The translations under genes and the position numbers were made by a program. From Epiperipatus broadwayi (lineage: Eukaryota > Onychophora > Udeonychophora > Euonychophora > Peripatidae), in the NCBI GenBank assembly GCA_028023455.1, contig JAQFVV010000142.1, positions 2,847,740 to 2,911,739 of the forward strand: a DNA stretch of 64,000 nucleotides, read 5' to 3'. Shown here in pieces: positions 36,916-49,502 of this stretch. Position 1 is the stretch's first letter. Every line of letters starts with the position of its first letter. The notes under the pieces were generated by a model. It saw only the letters and a list, made by a program, of their open reading frames with translations, made no database searches and was not told where the DNA came from.

Positions 36916-37962
36916 AGAAATATTGAGTATTGGGCAGTTCCAGCTGTTTGTTTTGAGAGTGGTGATAGAGACGCAATATCACACACTCTCTCTCTATTTT
37001 AAAAAATGAACTGATTGTGATACCGAAAGGAACCAGCTAATGCTACCTCCGGAACATCTGACCGGGTTTCAAACAAGGACTCCGTGGAAAAACAAGAACC
37101 TGGACTCTTCTTCCGTAAGCTGTTAACAATGAACTTAAAAAATTTTTAAATAATTAAGAACTTTCGTGAAAGCAATTTAAATGTTAAAATGGAGTTTCTA
37201 TTTGACCTTTAAGTTTAAAATCAATTGATGTTTAATTTTATATGTTTGTTATTGATAAAAAAAATCATTTCCATTTATTTTAATTGTATAAATTATTTAT
37301 TGTTTAAATTTTAAATGTATGAAATTTAAGTTGTTTATAGACGCTTGCATGGATTCGTTTGCGGTTAATTATATTTTGGTTTTCATATTTGATCAAAATA
37401 TATAGACATTCGATAAATAATGATACCTTACGGTGAGTATCTAAAATGTATTTATTCGGATGTCTTTTAAGTTATTGGTGACAACGCAAGTATCTTATGG
37501 TGAATACTATTGGGTTACTTATAAGTTTCCCTCTGCGATTGTCGGTATCAATAATTTTGTATTTTGATCGTTTATGTTTATTTTGAAATGTTTTTGACCG
37601 TGGAATCTATGTAATCGATCTATACCCAACATTTTTAAACAAATCTGTGCGAACGTATATAAATGTTAAAATTAAGTCGGGCGCGAATGGCTATATAGTT
37701 TTGTAAAGTTGTATTAAGGGAGGGTAATCTTAGGTTATTCATTTCGTAGTTGAATTGGTTCAATGGATTGGATATATTTGTGTAATTAGTAGATGTAGTA
37801 TGAGATCCGCTACGGGCAGGATTATAGATATACGCCACACACCCTCTGTTTGCCTATGGATGGGTTTGTAAGTCGGCAGAAGACCGCAGTCCATTCCTAT
37901 GGAGTTTTTAGTTTATTGATCTACTTGCCCACAGATGTCACATTCCTGTTGGTGGAGAGTCA

Positions 37963-38172
37963 ATGTCTTCTCTATTTCTACTTATTGTTCAGATGTACAT
38001 TCCTGACAATATAGTATTTTGTGTTGTCGTATCATGCTACATTGAATACATGAATGTATCAGATGGATTGGCGCCAGTTGATTGCGAAATTTGTTGCCTA
38101 AGGTTAAATCAGGGAAGAATATTTTCCTTTCAAATGCAGACCTATGTAGTCCATTCATACTCGACCCTCTAA
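37963..38172 (+). pseudogene. LTR-internal frame remnant (5' LTR)
   Basis: 69 codons homologous to the C-terminal 60% of the 116-codon frame of element 1, including 'NIVFCVVVSCYIEY' and 'DCEICCLRLNQGR'. Upstream the homologous frame has in-frame TAG codons, one replacing a Leu/Phe position (near 37909) and one before the start region. The identical remnant is in the 3' LTR (40691-40900). Confidence 0.4.
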
Positions 38173-38553
38173 ATAAAATATTAAACATTATAGCAAGCTA
38201 TTTTAAATGTAAAATTAAAAATTAAGATAAAAATCTAAATGTTAAACTTATTCCTCGAATTTAGAATGATTTTATATGTGCGTAAATAAATATTTTTCTG
38301 TGTTAATTTCTGGCAGTGGCTTTTATTATTTTATTCTTTTATATTTAAGATATAAAATTTATAGATTTTTATCTCGGCGTCTCCGCTGAGCTAGTGACAA
38401 TGGGCTAACGATCTAAATATGTAAATAAAGTGGAATCCTAACAGCGCGTATCTGCCTACTTTATAAATTTTTCTAGGCTCAAATGCCTAGATGGCGCCCT
38501 TTGGTAGTGCGGTGCGGTGCGATGCGATCTCCCACTTCGTTTGGATCGTTATA

Positions 38554-39148
38554 ATTGGCGTCCCAAGTGTGGCCTTACCTCAGAGATTGACCCTGAGAAG
38601 GGGAATTGATGCTGAAATTTCCTATCTTGAATAAACACGAGTGCCCTGAGAATGTTAAAAATAAATGAAGCCCGTAATATTTTTTCTGAAATCAGAATAT
38701 ATTGTTTGTATTATATAAAGTTATGAATTTTGTGTAAAAAGTGCTGCCAGTAAGAAAAATTGCGCATATGTAAAGAGAAATACGAGGAATAAAAAGTAAT
38801 AAATAAAACGTAATAATAAATCTAAATCATAGATTTTTTTTAAAAAGTCTTGTTAAACTAAAATCTAATAGTTCAACTTGCCTAAGAAATGGTAAAAGAT
38901 AGGAGAAATGAAACTTGGAAGGGAGGGGGCAGAAATTTAGCTGGTAATAAGGAATCAACAGTCAACATTTTTTTTATCATTATATTTGTATGTAATTACT
39001 GTTTTGTCTTTTAAAAAAAAAGTTTTGTCCTTTTAAAATTTTCATATATACTGTAATCAATTTGTGTAACGTAATTAATTACTAACACTAAGTAAAGTTT
39101 TTTTTTTTTTTTTTTAATGTTTTTGTTTTTTGAGGAAGTTTACTGATA
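38554..39148 (+). other. Interior of LTR element 2
   Basis: 595 bp without gag or pol motifs, homologous to the interior of element 1. It includes a long T-run near 39098-39115 and ends with 'tgaggaagtttactgata' before the 3' LTR. The purine run is short and about 10 nt from the LTR, so the polypurine tract assignment is uncertain. Confidence 0.8.
38556..38573 (+). promoter_or_regulatory. Primer-binding-like site of element 2
   Basis: 'tggcgtcccaagtgtggc' starts two bases after the 5' LTR. PBSs begin TGG because they pair with the CCA end of a tRNA, and lysine-tRNA-type sites start TGGCG. The exact tRNA was not determined. The same site occurs in element 1 on the minus strand. Confidence 0.65.
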
Positions 39149-41281
39149 TGTAACGATATATAGATATGTCGTTACATTAATTTAAAAGAAAAACAAAGTT
39201 CGCAAATAAAAATAAATGTATTAAAAATCTATAAAAAAACTAGACGCTAAAATTAAAATGTTGTTAAATATATATATTCGCACAGATGCTAAACTTTAAA
39301 AATATTTTTTTTTTATTATATATAAATAAAAAAAAGGTATTTGAACGTATTTTTTTTTTTTTTGATAAAAAAATACAAGAGTTAAATATTAAAATATTTA
39401 ATATAAGTTAAAATAAAAACAGGTATTAATTAATTCCTGTAATCTATAAATGGAAATGATTGTTTATTATTTGAAAAACAAGCTAGCCCTCAAGGCTCTT
39501 ATGTAATTAAAGGGTCAGATGGAAATTAGATAAGAGAAATTAGCTGGACCAATGGAAGCACCAAGCCTTGGCTCGGACCCTAACGAAAGTGATGGATTGG
39601 TGACGTTTTGTTGTTTGAATCCGTGTGGATAATATAAAAAGGAGAAATATTGAGTATTGGGCAGTTCCAGCTGTTTGTTTTGAGAGTGGTGATAGAGACG
39701 CAATATCACACACTCTCTCTCTATTTTAAAAAATGAACTGATTGTGATACCGAAAGGAACCAGCTAATGCTACCTCCGGAACATCTGACCGGGTTTCAAA
39801 CAAGGACTCCGTGGAAAAACAAGAACCTGGACTCTTCTTCCGTAAGCTGTTAACAATGAACTTAAAAAAATTTTTAAATAATTAAGAACTTTCGTGAAAG
39901 CAATTTAAATGTTAAAATGGAGTTTCTATTTGACCTTTAAGTTTAAAATCAATTGATGTTTAATTTTATATGTTTGTTATTGATAAAAAAAATCATTTCC
40001 ATTTATTTTAATTGTATAAATTATTTATTGTTTAAATTTTAAATGTATGAAATTTAAGTTGTTTATAGACGCTTGCATGGATTCGTTTGCGGTTAATTAT
40101 ATTTTGGTTTTCATATTTGATCAAAATATATAGACATTCGATAAATAATGATACCTTACGGTGAGTATCTAAAATGTATTTATTCGGATGTCTTTTAAGT
40201 TATTGGTGACAACGCAAGTATCTTATGGTGAATACTATTGGGTTACTTATAAGTTTCCCTCTGCGATTGTCGGTATCAATAATTTTGTATTTTGATCGTT
40301 TATGTTTATTTTGAAATGTTTTTGACCGTGGAATCTATGTAATCGATCTATACCCAACATTTTTAAACAAATCTGTGCGAACGTATATAAATGTTAAAAT
40401 TAAGTCGGGCGCGAATGGCTATATAGTTTTGTAAAGTTGTATTAAGGGAGGGTAATCTTAGGTTATTCATTTCGTAGTTGAATTGGTTCAATGGATTGGA
40501 TATATTTGTGTAATTAGTAGATGTAGTATGAGATCCGCTACGGGCAGGATTATAGATATACGCCACACACCCTCTGTTTGCCTATGGATGGGTTTGTAAG
40601 TCGGCAGAAGACCGCAGTCCATTCCTATGGAGTTTTTAGTTTATTGATCTACTTGCCCACAGATGTCACATTCCTGTTGGTGGAGAGTCAATGTCTTCTC
40701 TATTTCTACTTATTGTTCAGATGTACATTCCTGACAATATAGTATTTTGTGTTGTCGTATCATGCTACATTGAATACATGAATGTATCAGATGGATTGGC
40801 GCCAGTTGATTGCGAAATTTGTTGCCTAAGGTTAAATCAGGGAAGAATATTTTCCTTTCAAATGCAGACCTATGTAGTCCATTCATACTCGACCCTCTAA
40901 ATAAAATATTAAACATTATAGCAAGCTATTTTAAATGTAAAATTAAAAATTAAGATAAAAATCTAAATGTTAAACTTATTCCTCGAATTTAGAATGATTT
41001 TATATGTGCGTAAATAAATATTTTTCTGTGTTAATTTCTGGCAGTGGCTTTTATTATTTTATTCTTTTATATTTAAGATATAAAATTTATAGATTTTTAT
41101 CTCGGCGTCTCCGCTGAGCTAGTGACAATGGGCTAACGATCTAAATATGTAAATAAAGTGGAATCCTAACAGCGCGTATCTGCCTACTTTATAAATTTTT
41201 CTAGGCTCAAATGCCTAGATGGCGCCCTTTGGTAGTGCGGTGCGGTGCGATGCGATCTCCCACTTCGTTTGGATCGTTATA
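39149..41281 (+). repeat. LTR element 2: 3' LTR
   Basis: Nearly identical to the 5' LTR, ending ATCGTTATA followed by (AT)n. It carries the same TATA-like site and the same 69-codon frame (40691-40900). Confidence 0.9.
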
Positions 41282-41289
41282 ATATATAT

Positions 41290-42460
41290 ATATAGAGAGA
41301 GATTTAGATTTCATTTACCAAAATATATGATTAGCTTTGACCCCCCTCCTCCTTTTCTGATATTTAAAATAATTCAATCCCACCTTCATTGATTTTATAA
41401 CTGGAATATTTAAGTATTGTATTTGATATTTTAAGAGTATGAAAAATAAAGTAAGACTAGCAGTTATATAGAAAACAAATAATAAGTCACCCTTTCAGAA
41501 TTTAATAAATAACATTTTAAAATTTCAGAGCATTAATTAGCTCAAATTCTGGATTCACCATGGGTAGTATCCAGAGTTAAACAAATAACAAAGTTTTATA
41601 CTAAAACATAAACAAAATGTTGACTCGTAAAAACAATCTGGTAAGCATATTAATTAATAATGCATTATGTTTTAAAGGGAATGTTAGTAACCTTAACTCA
41701 GGGAGGTTTACTTAAAAAGAAGAAAGAAAAGATTTTAGAAATTCAACTTGTCAGATTGCTTGAGATTGGCATATTAATAATAACAAAATAGACATTAATA
41801 ATAACAAAATAGACATATAAAATTAAGTAATAAATAAATGGCCACACCAAAGTTAAAGAAAGTTAGAGCATATGAGAGAAAATTAAATATATAGAAATCA
41901 TTTAAGAGCAAATTACATTTTACATATTAATTAAAAAAAAAATTGAACAACATGTTAGGAAAAATCTTGATAGCAAGATTTGAGATTAGTTAGGCTAGAT
42001 TTATTTTCAAATAGTAGCATAAAAATTACCTTGCGCAAATTTAATAAGAGTCTATTTTCAAAGTATGGCTCAGGCATAGCAATTGAGGATCCAAGTGAGT
42101 TCTTTGTGACAGCAAGCTTCTATTTAGCATTCTAGAGTTTCTTCTTTAGGCTTTTTCTTCATTTCAGGGCAGCAGTTAGATGGTACATTAGTGGAAAAAA
42201 TGACCCACAAGAGTCAGGAAGGTGTTGGACTTACTATTACATCATATTAAGTTTTACGTGTAGTATGTTAACAATACAGTTCTCTCAATAGTAGCTATCT
42301 AATGGTATTTAAAATTAGCCCATTTTATACTCCTGCCCAGGTATTTGAAGAATGCTTTCTATTTCTTTTCTCTAGCTCAAACATAATCTTTAATCTAAAA
42401 AATTTTTACACTTCTTTGTCCATTGTTTTTGAAAGATGCAACTGTTAGATAACTTTCCAA
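41290..42460. other. AT-rich DNA with a short tandem duplication
   Basis: 'attaataataacaaaataga' is tandemly duplicated at about 41772-41818. No gene recognised. Confidence 0.6.
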
Positions 42461-42467
42461 AAATATA

Positions 42468-42500
42468 TCAAATCTATTTCCAAATTGGAAATAGATTTGA
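42468..42500. repeat. Perfect 33-bp palindrome
   Basis: 'tcaaatctatttcc' and 'ggaaatagatttga' flank 'aaatt'. This is a perfect hairpin in otherwise unremarkable DNA, without a following T-run. Confidence 0.9.
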
Positions 42501-42908
42501 CAGAAATGTTTATAACAAAAGTACAATCGTTAATCTTAATCCGCATTTTACTTTAAGTAAAAACTTTAATTAAAAATTCCTTCCCGAGATTAAAACAATA
42601 TTATATTCCCAACCCTTTAATTGTTTTTGGACAATTAATGGTTGCATCTTCCATCTTGGAATTTATAAAATATACAGTTTAATAGGAAAAAATTTAAAAA
42701 GACAAAGTTTTAAAATGAAGTATAATAAAATATTTTTTAAAAAAATAAATATTTTGTTAGTATTTTTGCTCCTATAATATATATATATATTTGAGCCACA
42801 CCTATGTACTTTAATAAAAAAAGAATTAATAATAATTAAAAAATATTTATAAGTTAAAATTTTATAACTTTTAGGTGCACATCTCAAATATATACATAAT
42901 ATATATAT

Positions 42909-45377
42909 TGTAACAGTCAAAACACGTGTATCTCGTTAGCATAGTGCAGAATTCGACCACCACACAGAACAGCAGCACCATCGAGTAGCGAAGCCACCCG
43001 TGGTACCGAGTTCGAACATAGTTTATCGGTTCCACAATACAATCTATGGAAGAACGCCTCTGATGCGACATAAGTAAACACTTCTTTAGGCACGGTGGTC
43101 AGGGAGATGCACGAGATTCATGGTTTTGTTTCCGAGTTGGCCAACAATCAAACGAATATTAATTAACATATATAATCGAGGAAATATATATAATGGGCAT
43201 CGAATAAATGAAAACTTAACTACAGACATATAGTTAAAATTATTTATTTACGTATTTAATAAAAAAAACATTATTAATGTTATTAATCATATTTTATATT
43301 CAGAGTTGACAATTTTATTATATATACAATACATTTATTTATAAAGAGCATTCATTTATATGAAGGCGTAATCTAGCTACCTAAGGTTCTCGAGGGAGTA
43401 TTTCTAATACGTGCTGTAGGGAATTTATACTTTGCACTGCAAGAGTCATCAGTAGCGGCAGACATACATTTATTTAATAAAAATATTTATTTTTCGACTA
43501 AGGGCAAACATTTATTTGAGAGTGGATGATGAAGATAATGCCGAGGCGGAGTGATATAGAGAATGATAAACTAAATAAAGGAACACGTGGTATGCTTTAG
43601 AAGGACGATATAAAATGGCAGCAATGAAACTGCAATGCCGTGAATAAGTTTATAAGGGTTTCGGGTTGGTCTCTGCCTCGACCCGAAGAGGTAAGGTGTC
43701 ACATGAGCATAACCAGGGACAAGCGGTCCGTGTCACAATTTGCCAGCTGGCTGCATGACGGTCATCAAGCCCTACGGGAACATTATCATGTCCACTTGTG
43801 TAGGACGACTGGGGTTAATTCAACCCTATAGAATCCGGAGTATTCACGGCGTGGAATGAGGCATCGTGGCTTCAAACGTAACACATGTATAAGATCTAAA
43901 AGATTATGGTAATACTTAACTAGATTTCAAACTCGGCCCTTCATTATCAACATTGACTAAAAGAAAATTGGTGACTCTCAAAGAAATGAAATTTCCGTAA
44001 TTATTCATTAAAAGTTAATAATAAAAAAAAATATCTAAAAGGGGAATTATTACAGCGAGTATGCCAGCTATTACGAAGTAGTAGACCCTGCATTACAATA
44101 ACTGATTCCTTGAATGTGTGTCGTATTTATATGAAATTTAAGTTATTTATAAAGCAAATATTAATGACAATTTGACACGCATTCAATGTTCAAGCGATTA
44201 TAGATTTAGATATAAAACTAAGACAATTATGAGAAGATAATATTTCAATAATAATTATAAATAAAGTGTAGATTTGAGAAATACACACCTAAGAAGTATA
44301 GAGGGAGGTAAGCTAGATTATGCGAGAAATTTACAGATTACATTAATTCTCAAATTTTAGTTTCACAAAATTACAATTTAAACATTTTAGAAGTTAGACA
44401 AATAGTAGGAGATGAGCTATAGCTTATTATTACTAGAGTACTCTATAATTTGGAATACACACACAGGTACCTGTTTTATAAGATGTTTTCGTCCATTGGT
44501 TTAATAGCAGATGGTTCGTAATTAGAGGTTTTCTTTCTTGTCCTGGGCATGTTGTTTTATTGATTTTTTAACAGCAGCGGCTTTCTTGTTTATTTCAGGC
44601 AGCAGATCATTTTGGTGTTTTTACGATGGGCAAGGTGAAGCTCAGCATATGGTGGGCCATCTCCCAATGGAGAATAATTTTGGTGCTTACTCGGTTATAC
44701 CTTGCAGTATTAATTTATTTAAGATATTTTAGACGCTCCACTCGAGAGCAAAGCTAAAATTCAAGTCCAAGTCTCCAGCAAGTCTAAGATGGCCTCCTTT
44801 TTTTATCTTGATCTCTAAGTTTTTGTTGAGATATTTTTAGGTTTTTTTACTTATCTTGCCCTCAGGATAATCAATGCTCTGCTGGTTTTAATTAAAAAAT
44901 TTGCTGTGCTATTGTTTGTTTTTCTTTACATTCGCTAATTACATTCTTTTGGAATTTTGCTATAATTAATTTATTTTCTATCACTGACCGATGCTTTTAA
45001 ATTTTCAAAGACAAAAGGGAATAAAATTATTTTAACTTTAATTAATTATTGCATCAGATTTTGTTAGACTTATTATTTAACGAAATTTAAACTAAACAAC
45101 AAATACGAACTTTATAAAATTCAAAATAAATGATTATTATTACACAAAATTTATTTAACTAAAAGGAATCTAAATTATATTATTTTATCCGTATTTATTG
45201 CGCTTAATTTGAGATCGAAATGTGTGCGTGTTTATGTTGAATTCTACATATATTTATACATTTTTAATATTGTTACACACACAACTCGATACCAAAAAGT
45301 TTAAATTTGGGTGGGGTCAGTGAGAGATGACAGAAAAAGGTGAAACTTGAGATTCGAATACGAATCTCACTGTTTCA
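42909..45377. mobile_element. Probable solo LTR of another family, about 2.47 kb
   Basis: Begins TGTAACAGT and ends ACTGTTTCA, giving imperfect inverted termini with TG...CA ends. Both flanks are (AT)n, so a duplication ('atatatat') is compatible but not proof. Inside there are GC-richer patches unlike the surroundings (42.92-43.14, 43.64-43.88 and 44.54-44.79 kb), similar in style to the LTRs at 20-25 and 36-41 kb but not obviously homologous. Frames at 43640-43831 and 44538-44732 have no recognised motif. No coding interior is present. Confidence 0.55.
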
Positions 45378-48300
45378 ATATATATATATTGTAACATAAT
45401 AAAGATGTTCAAAGAGAAATTCAATTGTATATTAAAATATCATTGGATTTGTAAAAATCCAAATATTATTAAAATCTCAAATATTATATTCATTGTAACT
45501 TACTAAAGATGATCAAACGATCCAAATGTATTAAATAATTAAGAAATTAAGAAAAGATTCAAATATAAATATTTAGCTTAATAAACGAAAAAAATTGTAA
45601 TAGAATTTTATATCAAAGAGAAAAGAATTATTTAACCTGAGTAGTGACTATTAAACAAAGATCAGACTGAGTCATCAATCATATTAAGGGTCATTGGATT
45701 AAATGAAACATATTTCTATAATTAGATTTCTCAAGATATCACAATATCAATAATTATAAACAAATTATTAATAACAACTGTTATAACTCAGGTATATGGA
45801 AATCAAGTGAGGTGAGTACACTAGTAACTCAATAAAATATCTTCTCAGATATACAACAGTAGATTTTATCCACTTTCATTTCTTGGTTTGATGTCAAGTG
45901 CACATTTAAATAAATACCAAGTGAATATGGTCTAGCAGGGCGCCACTAGATTATCTGAATGAAGACACAGTTATATCTAATAATCTTTTCACATGTATCA
46001 GGTTTGAATCCCTTTTAGGTACTTTATTTCTAATAAAAATGGGAGATTTTGCTTTTAGAGCCATATCACTATATGCATTAATATTTAGGTAAACATAAAA
46101 CATCTTTAAACCAAAGTGGAGTATATAAAATTCATTAGACATAAATCGTTTCCCAGATCTTAACATAACAATGTGTTTCAATATTTTTATAAGTTTTACT
46201 AGCTCAGATTACTATTAATTTAGGATGGCAATTCACTCATCCTTGCATGAAATAGATGATGGGATGGTGGTTATTACAATTACTAAGAAATCACTAAATA
46301 TTATGAAATCAATATTTATTTATGGCCTTTAAACATTTAAACAGCTCATTAATTAAAACGTTGATGATGATGATAATGATAATGACAATGGTTTCAACCA
46401 CAGCTTTAGGACTAAGCTTAATCATAAACCTAATTTTTATAAAGAAATTCATAATCATTGCTTAATTTTAGTATATCAAATTGGAACTTAAATAACTAAT
46501 ATTCACCTTGATGATGAATGATCACACTTAATAAAGACTACACTTAATGAAATATACACGCCTCATTTAATAATAATAAACTAATATTTATTGCTGCATT
46601 TCTAACATATACATAAAAATTTTTATATCTACATGAAAATTTATATTAACAACAACAATAATCATAATCGACTGTTTTAAAATCATAACATTAATTTTTA
46701 AATTCTTTCTGTAAATGTATTTCAAATTGGATGTCACATTGACCATGATTTTCACACCATGAGAAAATGTCTCAAAAAAGAATAAACATCTTTTTTCTCT
46801 CTTTTCTCTTTCCCACACATACCCTTATAAATCTAACATGTAAATAGAATGACCAAAATAAATGTTAGTAAAATTGGAAAGAGCAAGTTTTAGAAACAAG
46901 TTTTAAACCATTTTCTCCCCCTCCCTTCTAAGCTGAAACCTATACTTTCTTAAAACAAAATAATTTAATATTTTAATACTGCTTATTACTTCACATTCGC
47001 ACACAATTATACACATGTAAAAATATTATTATGTAGGTGTGTGTTTACCCCGTAAAAACCAAAATATTATTTAAAACCAAAATAATAACACAAAAAATTA
47101 TTTTACACATTAATATTTCATAACTGTAAAACAATAAACAAATAATTTTGATACATTCAAAATCACTTATGAAGCTCAAGGTTATTATTGGTAAGAAATT
47201 ATTGGTTTTAATCGATCTGAATTGTCTTTAAAAGTTCTTTAAATAAACTATACCACTTTATTGCTAAAATTTTATTAAGACTCTGATATCATAAAGAAAA
47301 TAGATATAAAAAGTCATATTACCGATCCTTTGTTTTGTGGTGAACTTCCAAGGGCTCAAACTTATCTTGTATAATGTCTATATTTCTGCAGCTACCATTT
47401 CCGTTTTACTTTGGAACAATCTCTTTCTTGAGGTGTATTATTATTTGATGATGATGATCCTATTGAGGTTATTTGCTTTAGTGGACAATTTGGAAATCAT
47501 TATATTAATTTTTCTTCTCTTCCTGTCAAGCATGATTCTTTTAGTGGATGATGTACAGCAGTTGTTTTCACGTTTATAAATTTTTTGGGTTTAAAAGCAG
47601 TTACTGGAACAATTAATTGGACTTGATGATTTAATATTTATCAGTAGATTTTCCTAATTGCCTTCAAATGCAGGTGGATGCTTTCTTCTTTCTATTTAAA
47701 AACATCTTATTTCTCTCAGTCAGTTGAAAGGCGTAGAATATTATTTTTTAGACAAGACATCTTTTCTTTCCTATATGAGGTGCTAATTGATGATGAGTCT
47801 GGTAGACAGATGGAAAATATATTAATTTTTCTTACCCCACCATCCTTATATTTTCAACATTCAAAACTTGATATAAAAAATGATTTAAAAAAAAGGTTAT
47901 CTAGCAGAATTAAAAATGTTTATCTGCTTTAGTTTCAATAATTTTTAAAAAGTCTTTCTATCATCAATGTTATAATAATAATAATCCCTCAACCAATTTT
48001 CCAGACTGCTTTTATATCCGATTTTGGAGTCAACTCACCCAATTAGTGTGATAGTGTGACTTGCTATTTTTGACCAATTCATTTTTAGCTAGAAAGTGCA
48101 ATCTTTTTTTTTCAGGAACATTAAGTAAAAATCACACACCTGGTTTCCAGACAAACTTTTGTTTTGAAGAAAAAAAATAGCTTTAATCCCTTTTTTTATA
48201 CCTAGGTAACATCTCAAATTTGAGCTTCTTTCTTTTGATCTCAAGATGAGACAATTTCAAAATTAGAGTTCCCACCAAGCCTAAACTCCAAAATGACAAA

Positions 48301-49100
48301 CAATCATTTACAAAAACAAAATTGCTACAAAAATATATATCTGATTCAACAGATTTTCTCCTTTAACACAAAATTGTAAAAAAAAATAATTTGACAGATT
48401 TAACCCTTCTTCCTTTCAATATATAATAAATGTAAATTTCTGTAAATAATGTACACACATACTTTATCATTTCAAATCATTCATACACTGTCCATCAAAA
48501 TAATATGAATGCTAGTTTAGAAATTATAACCCTAATATTTAAAATTAAATCTTTAACTTTTAAATCCCAATTACAATTATAGAAAAGCAAAAATAGAAGT
48601 ATAGAATAAGATTGATCAAGCATAGGTTAGTTTTAAAAAAGTTTAATATCTGAAATTTAAAAGTGGCTAACTAAATAGCTTTTATAATACACACTGCCTA
48701 TACATATGCGTTATAACTTTGCTTTTTAACAGAAAAATTAAATATTGAATAGTTTAAATGTTTGTGTATTACCTTTCTATCAACACACAAATAAATAAGG
48801 AATATAATGTTTGACCCACTCTCTTTCTGTCTAATGCTTTTAGAATTTGATCTTGTAGGGTTTAAACTTGGATGCCCTACAGCTTCCTTTTTAGATAAAA
48901 ATGTGATGATGATTTTTGTTTTACATTTTTTTACATGCACATTACTATAAATTTAGCTAATGACTAAATTGTAATGGCACAATATATATGTGACTAAAGG
49001 AGCAGGATGGGATATAGGGTTTGAATACAGGTTAATAGATGGAACCATAAAGCTCAATCTTAAGCTAAGATTGACTGCTTTAGTATCTAGTAGTAAATAT
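45378..49100. other. AT-rich DNA, no gene recognised
   Basis: Contains 'tgtaacataataaagatg' and a related 'gtaacttactaaagatg' about 110 bp later, a GAT/AAT-rich simple run at about 46365-46392, and frames of 76-84 codons without motifs. Slightly higher complexity at 47.3-47.95 kb gave no recognisable protein. Confidence 0.45.
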
Positions 49101-49502
49101 ATGTCATTTATAAATTGGCATCTAATGTGAGTTATTGATTGATGCTAGCTATTTAATAAAAGAATAATAATTGGGTGAGAAATGTGACAACAGAGAAGAG
49201 ATTAACAGTTAAAATAATAACTGAATTGAATTGTATATTAGTTGCATTTTGATGTTCAGAGAAAATACAAGCAAATAATATAATTAAATGTGCAGATTAA
49301 TATGATAAGCTTGTGAAATGGCAGGTAATAAAATAATCAGTCAGGTAGTAATAGATAGGGCTACAGAGTGAAAAGATGAATGGTTACACCAATCCATTGA
49401 ATAAGAAATTAATAGAAATAATTTTAAAATAGTTTGTTAAAAAAGGTAAATATTGTAATTAAATATTGTAATTAATCAAATGATACTAGATCAAAAGGAA
49501 AA

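Larger units (their letters stand above)
36425..38553 (+). repeat. LTR element 2: 5' LTR
   Basis: Starts with a stem-loop ('tgtaacga'...'tcgttaca', 36425-36452). A block at about 36820-36960 is well conserved with element 1 and ends with the TATA-like 'aatataaaaagg' (36904-36915), the probable promoter. AATAAA-type sites lie near 38170 and 38285. A frame of 69 codons (37963-38172) is the remnant of the 116-codon frame of element 1. Confidence 0.9.
36425..41281 (+). mobile_element. LTR element 2, non-autonomous, full length
   Basis: Plus-strand relative of the element at 20.6-25.3 kb. The 5' LTR is 36425-38553, the interior 38554-39148 and the 3' LTR 39149-41281. The two LTRs are almost identical, with differences noticed only in homopolymer or (AT) lengths near 36580 and 37140. 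Ends are TGTAACGAT and ATCGTTATA. The flanking 'atat' on both sides is consistent with a 4-bp duplication but lies in AT repeats. The interior is non-coding. Sequence differs visibly from element 1, so this is a separate subfamily or source copy, not a segmental duplication. Confidence 0.92.

Noticed and set aside
20604-41281. Elements 1 and 2 as one large segmental inverted duplication
   Set aside because: They differ at many positions while LTRs within each element are nearly identical, and their flanks are unrelated. This fits two independent insertions.
43640-43831. 63-codon frame in a GC-richer patch
   Set aside because: No motif recognised; it lies inside a probable solo LTR where GC-rich non-coding patches are expected.
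47337-47932. Two frames of 80-84 codons, candidate small genes
   Set aside because: Hydrophobic or low-complexity, with no start context, splice structure or homologous copy visible.
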